A stretch of DNA of 64,000 nucleotides from Lunularia cruciata (Eukaryota; Streptophyta; Marchantiopsida; Lunulariales; Lunulariaceae), in the NCBI GenBank assembly GCA_948567375.1, contig OX419756.1, positions 36,434,552 to 36,498,551 on the forward strand. Reading direction: 5' to 3'. The notes below the pieces were generated by a model that was not told the DNA's origin, did not search any database, and worked only from the letters and a program-made list of their open reading frames with translations. The stretch's first letter is position 1; each line of letters starts with the position of its first letter. Positions 38,283 to 48,800 of this stretch are shown in pieces. The position numbers and the translations under genes are program-made.

Positions 38283-38690
38283 TGTGAGTGTGGTTCTACA
38301 CTAGATGCAACAACGGTCCACATGACACGATGTCCTTTTGGAGGATAGAGGATTACTACCCATGATGCTATTAGGGACATAACGTTTGCTATGGCACGAG
38401 AGAGTGGATACTTGGCTTGGAGGGAGTGTTTGTATGCTTTGTAGACAACACGTGTTAGGTCAGACTTATATTTGGTTTGAGATGATCATGTGACAGTAGC
38501 AGATGTCATGGTTACGGATCCTACGCGGGATACAATTTTGGAGGGAGTAATTACCCATCCCCATGGATGGGCAGCAGGTCGCAAGGTCTCAAAGTACAAG
38601 GGCATGCAGCGAGGTCACCTCTTTGTTCCTCTAGCCTTGGAGTTATATGGAGCGATGGACACGGTGTTTGACACATTTGTCAAGGAGTGA
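38283..38690 (+). pseudogene. CxC-H-C zinc motif plus restriction-like endonuclease of copy A
   Basis: TCECGSTLDATTVHMTRCPFG starts at 38280; Cys codons at 38283 and 38289, His near 38321 and Cys near 38331 form CxC-x9-10-H-x3-C. A HDAIRD block follows. The frame 38490-38690 reads ADVMVTDPTR, then AAGRKVSKYKG, HLFVPLALELYG and FDTFVKE. D-x-V-x-V with a downstream K-x3-KY is the signature of the PD-(D/E)XK-type endonuclease of R2-like elements, which nicks the target to prime reverse transcription. Stops before and after this frame show decay. Confidence 0.65.
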
Positions 38691-38700
38691 GCGGGAGCTT

Positions 38701-39823
38701 ATCATGTTAGGTGCTAGGGGTATCATTCTCACTCTCATACTTTGTAGCATATTTTAGACAACATGTGTCTATTGCTCTATAGAGTGTAGTGGCTGGTGCA
38801 ATCCATAGGAAAGTAATCACATTAGGTGATGTTTCTTCGGATGCTCAATTATGTATAGACCATATGACTCACATGGCTCAGATATCTTAGGTGCGTTTGT
38901 GCAGATTTCTCATATTGGGGCTTAGTCTCATTTTACCTTTTTTGTCTCTCTCTTGTACGGCTCGACGGGGTCTTCCCATCCTTCTGTTTTTTCTACACCG
39001 TCAGCCTTCTTTCTACTTCTTTGAAAATTGATGGCATAGTTTGCCACTTCTCTCTTACCCATGAAGTTATCGCTTCCTGCACCAGTTTCCGATGAGAAAG
39101 AATACATGCCATCCCCATTCGCTTGGATAGAATGACGTTGCTGGTGTGAACGCCTACCGTAGCCGCCTTCTTTCGTTCACATACTTAAGACTAACGTGGT
39201 AGTTGTTGAAGTTCTCGCTAGACCAAGCCAAAGCACTCCACCCAGTTTCACAGAAGCTGGGGAAGGGCCCTTCGTTCTCACAATCCATAACCCCAGGACC
39301 TGAACTGAACCTGAACAGGACAGAACCTCACAACATTCACCCAGAACTGACATATACTACGCATGCTTACTGTAGGCATACAAAATTTATATATACTGTA
39401 AGAAAAACAGCGACAAAAGCCAAAGTACTGACAATTCGAATCCGTAGCAAATTCCAAACATGGATTTGGTGTATGCCACCAAAGGTTAAGAAGACTGTCG
39501 CCGTACCGGTATATGATAAAAGCCTTGTTTCGGTGTGAACAGTGTGCTGTAGTCAATTCCCTGTTTACGTAGACTGGAGTACAGTAGAGCTCCACCTTCA
39601 GAATATTCTTCTCTCACGCACCGCTTTGTCTGCCTGACATGGAGCTCATGCAGCACTCACTGCTGTGGCAACTTGTTTCCTCCACTGTGGTAAGCATGCC
39701 TACTGCTACTGTAGTAAGCGAGGGCCGACCACATCATTGCGTCTCCCCTGCGAGGGTTTTTGAATACGGGAGAAGAAGAGGAGGATTTTGTAAATGTAGG
39801 CATTTGAGTTATTGTTCAGAGCG
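38701..39823. other. Intergenic region and 5' flank of the RRP6L3-like gene
   Basis: No gene recognised. Composition changes at about 38950-39000 from AT-rich element DNA to genic-type sequence. The stretch just before 39824 presumably holds the promoter and 5' leader of the exonuclease gene; no clear TATA box was found. Confidence 0.5.
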
Positions 39824-42800
39824 ATGGTGGAACAAAGACAGTTCACTACGGTTTGTGTGGTGTCGAGCTTGACGTTTATAGCGTTGGCCCTTGTGTATAG
39901 ACATCGGAGCAGACGAGAGCGACGGGAGAAGACTGCAGATGGTGATTTTTCTTCCTTGGAGCTGGACGAGAAGCCACAGAGACATTTTCGGAACGTTCTT
40001 GCGGACAATTCTTTGCGTCGTTTTCAGCATCTTGAATCAGGAGAAAGTGGTAGGTCATCTTCGCTGTTTTGAAGTGGATTGTGCTGGTTAATGGCATTGA
40101 GATCTAGGAGTATTCGTGTTCATTGCTCGGACAAGAAGTGGTCAGCTTGAGTAGAGAACGTGAGAAACTTTGGAGGTCAACCAGTGTGGATTTAGTGTAT
40201 GATATTCCTGAATCAATGAACCCATGTAGACTTTCCCTTTGAGTGAATTCTGTGAATTGACTTCTGGAACTTGCTCTCAATTGCGAATTTGACCATTTTT
40301 TAACGTCTCCTTTGTGAATTTGGAAGTATTTATGACGAAGTGATTTTGTCAACTTGGTAGGCATCGATTTTCCCCATCCGTATGGCCAGAGGATACGTGC
40401 TTTACTGGAGCAGCCCCCTCCGAGATTTTTACTTCAGGATGAGTTTAAAGCACCACGTGGAATGGAAGGGCCCTATGAGTGGGTGGATACAAAAGATCAG
40501 CTGGAAGCTCTTGCAATCGTGCTTAGTAATGAGACTGAATTTGCTGTGGATACTGAACAGCACAGTTACCATTCTTTCCATGGCTTCACCGCACTGGTTC
40601 AGGTGTGTATGGAGGCATTTCTGCAGCTGACAGAAATTATAGAACCTGAGTACTGGCTTCTTAATTATATCAAGTCTATTCTCTTGGCTTACTGTATGCA
40701 GCCTGATTAGTGCAACCTTGGATGGGCCACTTCTGACGGCCCGAAATGGTTGCTGCTATGCGTTTGTGGGATCAGAGCAGATTTCAACCCAACAGACAGA
40801 TTTCTTGGTCGATACAATTGCTCTACATGACTACATGAGTCTCTTGCAAGGCGTTATTTCCAATCCTGCTATCTGCAAGGTGAATAGCCTCACCTCAAGC
40901 ATTGCATTTAGTGGCCATATACCTTCATGAATCACATTATTAGACATCAGGTTCAAAGAAGATGTGAAACTGAAGTGGTGATATACGTAAACACTCCACC
41001 ATAATTCTCAGTAAACTATGATGCAACACCACTTAGTCTTGCCAACGACTTGTTTGGAATGCATTTTGCTGAATTATCTCCCTACAACTTCTGTTCAACT
41101 TTTGAAAAATTGCGACGGCTTATGAAACTCGAATTTTTTCCAAAAACTCCCTGGAGTAAGAACATTCCACGGCCGTTAAGAAGAATTAAACACTGATGGA
41201 CAATTTTGTTGAGCAGGTGTTTCATGGTGCAGATAGCGATATTCTATGGCTGCAACGAGATTTTCATCTATACGTCGTCAATATGTTCGACACTGCGAAA
41301 GTAAGCTTACAATGACATGGTGCTCAGGATCAGCTTTAATTCTTCTGCGTCCTTTTTTGGTTGTTTTGTGACCTCGTTCAGTTGAGAAGATTCTTTGGCT
41401 TTTGATTCTCTTTGAGGTTCTATTTATCACAAGGTGATGGAAAGGAGCCCTTCGGAAATCAAGTGTGTGAGTGCTTTAAGGCAAGTGGCAGTACTTAGTA
41501 CTTATCATCTGATTGACTACTTTAATGGATATACATTTTGAACTTTCAGGCGTGCATAGTGCTTGACAAGCCACAAAGGTCACTCGCATATCTACTTAAA
41601 AGCTACTGCAATGTTATTACAAACAAAGCCTATCAGGTAAGAATTAAAAGCTGAAAGATCAAGTTTTTATGGCATTCAGAGACAGAGAATCCCGTTTGAT
41701 TGGCAGTGAATAAATTATAATCTCTGCAGGCCCTCACAATACCATGGTTCAAGAGCGTCATTGTTCTGAAAGGTCTCTGATGACGAACCATCATTCTTTT
41801 AGGGACGCCACTTTGAATTCTGGTTAGTATGGCTCAAAGTAAGGTGTGAGATGGTGGTGAATTGGTGTTTGTAGCGTGCAGACTGGCGGATTAGACCACT
41901 GACAGAAGATATGCTAGAGTATGCGCGAACTGATGCTCACTACCTGCTATACATTGCCCAGCAACTAAGTCGTGAACTTCGTCAACAGAGTACTGGTAAG
42001 TGGATCACGTTCTGGATATGCAGAGAGATCTTACATCTTGGTGATCATAATTTAGGCGTTTACGAAGCTTCTAAGAAACGCTGTAACCGTCCAACCTATT
42101 CTGCTGGGATCCCGACTAAGTGTGTGAAAGATTATTCTCAGGCGGAGGCCAGCAGCCCAACACAGACTTGGATGGGGCCCTTCAGGGGCATCTGTTGGAA
42201 CAAGCACTTTATCGGGCAAATGTAAATTGCTTGCAGCTCTTCGAGAAGGAAGAAGTTCCCGACCTGGCCTCGACAGCCTCAACTATTGTTTCACGGTTTA
42301 GATTCCTGCACGGATCTCCTCCCCCGTCTCAGGCATTATCCTCAACGCTCAGCACCTGTATATTCATTGCATGAAGAAAGGACTTGACCCTTTGCTTTTA
42401 AGTGGATGGCGACTGATCCGTATCTAGCTTTTGTAGGAAAATGAGTAGTGTGAATCGATTAACCTTGAAGAACCCCTCAGACTGGGATTATATAGATACT
42501 GAGATTAGACTCAAATGAACTGAAGGCTGTGCTAACATGTAACATATGTAACTCATGTGAACAAAGCACATAGACATCAGATTCCACTTTGTCAGAGAAA
42601 AGGTGGAAGACAAGGAGATCTCTGAAAGAGGGGGTGTTAGAATTATAATGGTGGAAGACAAGGAGATCTCTATACGAGGGGTGTTAGAATTATAATCAAG
42701 TGTTGTGTTAGTCACTGTTTATGCAAGATCACTGTTCACATGAACAGTATTCACAAGAACAGTATTCACATGAACAGTGATCTCGCATGAACAGTGACTA

Positions 42801-45800
42801 ACACAACATCTCATTATAATTCTAACACCCCCTCTTAATGGACATTTTGTGATTGTCTATTATCTATAATTCCTAGTGCATGAAAAAACCTTGTATGCAG
42901 TTCTCTAGTCAATCCCTTAGTAAAATGTCTGCAGTATTATCGCTGGTGTCCACCTGCAAAACAGAGATCTCCTTGTCTTCCACCTTTTCTCTGACAAAGT
43001 GGAATCTGATGTCTATGTGCTTTGTTGTCTCATGCTGCTTTGTTGGAGTAACAAGATCAATTCCGCAGTTGCTGTTGCTGTCGCAGTACAGCTTCATCGT
43101 TTTTCCAGGAAAACCCAGGTCACTTAACAAGCGCTTAAGCCATACTGCTTCAGTAGCTGCCTTTGACAAGGCCATGTATTCAGCTTCAGTGCTGGATAAA
43201 GAAACAGAAGCTTGCCTTTTGCTTGACCAACAGACAGCTCCATTACAGAGGATAAAGCAATATCCTCCTGTGGATCGTCTTGTGTCTTGATCTCCTCCCC
43301 AATCTGAGTCGGAGTATCCATGAATGGGAGTACTAGATGCACTGTAAGTTAAGCTCTGTGACAGTGTACCTTGAATGTAACAGAAAATCCTTTTGACAGC
43401 CTTCCAATGGTTCAGGCCAGGATTTGCCATATACTTGGCAACTGAACTGACAGTATAAGCCAGATCAGGCCTGGTGCTGACCATAGCCCACATCAAACTC
43501 CCCACTGCAGATTGGTAAGGTACTGTTTTCATATACTCTCTCTCTTGATCAATTTTTGGACAATCCAGAAGACTTAATCTCACTCCTGACTCTACAGGAT
43601 TGTAAACAGGTTTACAGTCTTGCATATGAAAACGAGTAAGAATCTCTCTTAAATATCTCTCTTGAGATAGACTGATCTTTCTTTGTTTTCTGTCTTTTGT
43701 GACTTGCAACTGAAGACAATGACTAATCTCTCCCAGATCAGTCATCTCAAAACCCTGTTTAAGAGACTCTTTGACAGAGAGCAGAAGAGAAAGCTTATTG
43801 CTGGCAAGGATGCAATCATCTACATAAAGAGGTAAGATGACAAAATGAGAACCAGAATGGAAGATATAGAGATTAGAATCAGCTCCAGAGCACTCAAATC
43901 CCAAACCTAGTAAAAACTGATCAACTGTCTGGCAGTAAGTGTAATACCACTGTCTGGCAGACTATTTGAGACCATACAAAGCCTAGTAAAAACTGATCAA
44001 CTGTCTGGCAGTGAGTGTGATACCACTGTCTGGCAGACTGTTTGAGACCATACAAAGCCTTGTAGAGCTGTAAAACCAATTGCCCCTGTTTAGTGGCTTG
44101 GTGCTGCTTGTGCTGGTCAGGAGTCAGCAAGCCAGGAGGAATGTGCATGTAGATTTTATCAGTCAATGTGCCATTGAGAAAAGTTGTTTTGACATCAAGA
44201 GCATGCACTTCCAAATCATTCTGAGCTGAGTAAGCAAGCAGCACGCAAATTGTTGTCAATTTGACAACAGGAGAGTAGGTCTCTGTGTAGTCAAAACCTG
44301 GAACTTGAGAGAAACCACGAGCAACAAGTCTAGCCTTGTACCTTTGGATCAAGCCTTGTGCATTGTATTTCTTCTTAAAAATCCACTTACAGGTGACTGC
44401 ATTGCGACCTGCTGGTGACTCGGTGATGACCCATGTTTGATTGTTCTCCATGGACTGAAGCTCATCTTGAATAGCCTCTAACCATTTACTGGAATCAGGT
44501 CCAGCAGCAGCAGCTTCATAAGTGTCTGAATCAGGGTCAGATGCAGAATAATGCACGCTTAGTGCATTTAGCAGACTCCAACAGTGCATCATATTTTCGA
44601 ACTTGATTGCGAACCCTGGTGCCTTGACGGACAGAAGGTGCCTGGACAGCATCTGGAGAAGGTAGAGGTTTTGGCCTCCTAGTGTAAACAATGGTAGAAG
44701 ATCCTGTGGAGTACCAGAACTAGAAGGTAAGGACTGTAGTGAAGAAGGTAATGGAGAAGGAATTGTTGGAGCTGTAAGATTGTGGAGAGGAGGTGATTGA
44801 GACAGAGTAGGAGTTGGTGGGGATAGACTGTGGGTAGACTCAGAACTAGAAGCATGAGAGGAAACGAAAATTGTGGGATCACAGATGAAATCCAGTTGAA
44901 ATCCAGTTGAACACCCTGAGTGTCAGAACACTGTTTATGTTCATGAGCAAGTCTCTAACTGAACCTCTCTTGACAGAAAAATGGAGTTATCAGATATCTT
45001 CTGTAGTCTGTAAGCTTTACTATCCTGATCATAGCCAAGGAAGATACACTTGGAAGACTTAGAATAGAGTTTAGATCTGGAAGAAGATGGAACATGTGCA
45101 TAAGCAATGCACCCAAAAATGCGAAGTAGAGATAGATTAGGTTTATAACCAAACCAGAGTTGGAAGGGTGTGACTTCGGAGGAGATGGCTTTGGTAGGAC
45201 TTTGATTTTTTGCAGAAAGTTGGCAGTGTGTAGTGCCTCTCCCCAAGTAAGGCTTGGGGAGTCCAGACTCAAATAACATAGTTGTGGACTGCTTCCACCA
45301 ATGTCCTGTTCTTTCTCTCTGCAACACCATTTTGCTGAGGAGTATGTGGTGTGCTGAACTGGTGCATGAAACCTTTGCCTTTGCAGAAAAGATGAAAATC
45401 TGCAGATTTGTATTCACCACCATTGTCTGAGCGCAGCACCCGGACCTTCTGATTGAGTTGAGTCTCTGCATAGGTCACGTATTCTTGAAAACAAGTAAAA
45501 ACTTCATGTTTGAACTTGAGTAGATACAAGAATGTGTACCTGATGTAATCATCAATGAAGGTCACAAAGTATTTGTAACCAGTGTAGGTAGCAGAAGAGA
45601 TGGGACCACAAACATCAGAATGGATAAGAGCCCATGGAACAGTGGCTCTAGTAGCTCCTTCCTGAGGTAATGGAATTCGAGTTTGCTTGCCATGAAGACA
45701 AGGCGAGCAAACAGGAAACAAATTAGGATGGATCCGATCCATCCCAGCAACCAGATCTTTGTCTTGTAGAAGGTGAAGTTGATTCTTGCTGATGTGCCCA

Positions 45801-48800
45801 AGTCGTTGATGCCATAGGGAAGTAATAGCAGAAGATGTATCCCTGGTTGGATCAGAGATTGCAGCAGCTTGAGATGACTCAGACTGAGTTGATGTAGAGA
45901 CTGCAGCACATTGAGGTTGCTCAATTGACTCTCCAAGAAGCCAAAAGTTATCCAATCTAGGGCAGGATGCAATCAGATTCTGCAGATCATCATAAAGGAA
46001 AATGCCGGTTTCCTTTAACTGAAGTGATCCATGTGACTTGCTCAACTGAAGTGCTGAATAGAGATTCTTGTTCAGCAAAGGAACATGTAGAACATCTTCT
46101 AGCATGTACGAGTTCCCTGAACAAGCAAGCTTAACAGAAACTGTCCCATGGCCTAGAATAGCAATGTTGGAACCATCAGCTAAGTAAACTTGTCTAGGTG
46201 GTGAGTATGCTTCATAGACCAAGAAAAAGGTTCCTTGGCATGTCATGTGCTGCGAAGCAGAAGTGTCGATGTACCATTGCTTGCCCTTAGTGACTGAGGG
46301 AACAACATCAACATTGTACAAAGAGAGGTGAGTTGTAGAAGCATTGGAGTGATGGTGTTCCTTGCCTCCTTTCTCCCTTGCATCAGCAATGCGCTTGCGA
46401 CAGTCTTTGATGTGATGTCCCTTCTTTGAGTAGTAGTGACAGATGATAGAAGGTCTGAAGGAATTTCCTCCAGAAGATGTAGAGAAATAACTCTGATTCT
46501 GACCGGAAGATCTGCTGAAAGAGTTCTGACCAGGGAAAGGATTCTGACCAGAAGATCTGTTGAAAGAGTTTTGACCAGATAAACTAGAAGATTCATTCTT
46601 CCAGTTCCCTTTGCCTTTACCTTTGTTTCCGTAAGAAGATGTAGAGCCTTGCGTGATTGCGAGAGCAGTTGTTTGCTCTACAAGACCTTCATACTTCATA
46701 CTGATCTCTTCTTGAAGAAGAAGAGCAATGACATCAAAGAGATGTAGTGCTTTCTGTGTTCACAATGATTGCAAAAAATACTTGAAACTAGAAGGCATAG
46801 ATCTCATGAAATGAAGCTGAGCCTGTTGGTCATCGATTGGTTGTTCACCGCAGCTAATTGGGTGAGGACTCCACGGAAGTTGGTAATGTGTTTTGTTACA
46901 CTAGTGCTCTCACGCATCTTCAAATTCATCAAAGTGTCCAGTGGGTACATGATTGTGATATCATCGGTACCTTCGTACATGGTAGTTAAATCCACCCATG
47001 CTTTGCTTGCCAACATGTGCCTGCTCATGATAGGAACGAATTCAGGAGCTAATGCTGAATTGATTGCTTCAAAAGCAACAAGATTCTTATGGTCCTAATC
47101 AGGTAGGGTAGCCGCTGAGGTGGGCTTGACTTCAGTACCATCAAGAATTGTAAAAACTAAAGTCACCTTCAGTTTGAAGCCAAGATAATGTTTCCAAGAT
47201 TGAAAATAATTGCCATTGAATTTGACAAAAGTGGAATCAAATTATATGGTTAGAGTAACAAATATAGCACCAACAAGAGCACCAACACCAGCAGCAGGAC
47301 CAGCAGCAACACCAGGACCAACACCAGTAGCAAACATGATGATTTGATTCACATAGGATAGTGAAGAATTTCTGTCCCAAAACCCAGACTAACAGAGGAT
47401 AGAGGAGAAAAATCTTTCTCACAACCCAGAGAAAAGAGACACTCTTCAGAGGAGGAACAAATATACTTTTGTTTCTCCAAATACACTAGTGTGTAAAACT
47501 TAGGCCTCTCAGAATTTCGAAATTGGTTGTACTAAGGCGTCCCCTAGCAGCTATAAAGAAAATTCTGAAACTTAGAGCTCTGATACCATGTAGTAAAATG
47601 AGTAGTATGAATCGATTAACCTTGAAGAACCCCTCAGACTGGGATTATATAGATACAGAGATTAGACTCAAATGAACTGAAGGTTGTGCTAACATGTAAC
47701 ACATGTAACTCATGTGAACAGTACTCTAATGTATAGCACTTGTAACTCATGTGAACAGTACTCATATGAACAGTGACTAACAATGCCTCATTGTAACTCT
47801 AACAGCTTTGATTATATCAGAACTGAAGCCAACCGTGCAGTCTGTTTTCTTATCGCTAATCCAGACAGTACTTGCATAGAGGTCAGAAGATTGTTTTGTC
47901 ATCCACATGCAGGCTATTTGTCTCTGGAGTAACTTGTGATGGTCAAGGTTTTCAAGGATTGGCCCTACTACAAGTTATGCTATTGAGTCATTAGGCATTA
48001 GTCCTTTCCATTATTCTGTTGATCTCCTGTGAAGCCGAGTTCTCGTAAGGTTTTGCATCAAAAGTAAATATGCAGTTGAAGGGAAGATCAGACAAGCAGT
48101 CCAGTGACATTGAGTTTGTTGGATTCTTAATGGGTGGATGTCTGAACTCCAGATACGATGCAGATTTGAAAAATGCCATAAAATCCTCGTTGGAGCTGCC
48201 TAAATAGTGCAACATCAGCCTGACACTGTTTGAACTGCGCATTTCAAGGGCAGGCATTGTTCATTTTGACTGTTAGGAAGGTGTGTTATATTATAAATTT
48301 TTGTCACTTTTCTGAAGCCCAGTTCTCTGTATCTGTAGGTTGATTCTCAGTTTTTGGACCTGGTAATCAGTTTATGCGAGTGGCGGGATAGGATTGTAAG
48401 TTCTTAACATGGTTTGTTTATTTCAACAGGCTTGTTCTTCTTCCTCAAGCTACATCTAAATTGCATGACGAGAACGCATTTCATTTCATTTGCAACCAGT
48501 CTAGACAAGGACAAGCTGTTCTGTTGTAAGGTATTTTGTGGCTCTGTTTACACCTGATTGCTTGAATGGCACAATGGATGAAGCTGACTGGAGTACTGTT
48601 GTGCAGGCTCGCCTTGAGGACGAAAGTTTGCGGTCTGTCCTATCCGACACATCTCTGGTCGCGCTTGCTATGACTTGTCCTAGAATACCTGAGATGATAT
48701 GTTCCACAATAGCTGCAGCAGATGCTTCCCTGCAAGTCTCAGAAGCTTCTCTTTCTCCTATTATACCTACATTCGAATCTCCTTCACCTGTTCTTGAACG

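Larger units (their letters stand above)
35790..38700 (+). mobile_element. Decayed non-LTR retrotransposon with restriction-like endonuclease (copy A)
   Basis: A long plus-strand stretch reads in broken frames as one non-LTR retroelement. A CPVC near 35813 may be the start of an N-terminal zinc finger. RT follows at about 36656-37505, then a CxC-H-C zinc motif at 38283-38333 and a restriction-like endonuclease domain at about 38480-38690. RT followed by Cys-His motif and endonuclease at the C-terminus is the order of R2-type, early-branching non-LTR elements, not of the L1 or RTE elements usual in plants. No poly(A) tail or target-site duplication was identified, so the ends are approximate. 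Confidence 0.7.
42432..47804 (-). mobile_element. Ty1/copia retrotransposon 1, inside RRP6L3 intron 7, antisense
   Basis: LTRs at 42432-42827 and 47588-47804. Flanking 5-bp target duplication GCTTT at 42427-42431 and 47805-47809. The PBS (gctctgatacca on +, i.e. TGGTATCAGAGC) at 47576-47587 abuts the right LTR, and the polypurine tract (ccccctctt on +) at 42828-42836 abuts the left LTR. Gag-protease-integrase-RT-RNase H order on the minus strand is Ty1/copia. The shared 130 bp of the LTRs differ at about 5 positions, suggesting a fairly young insertion, but the polyprotein is broken by frameshifts and a few stops. Confidence 0.93.
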
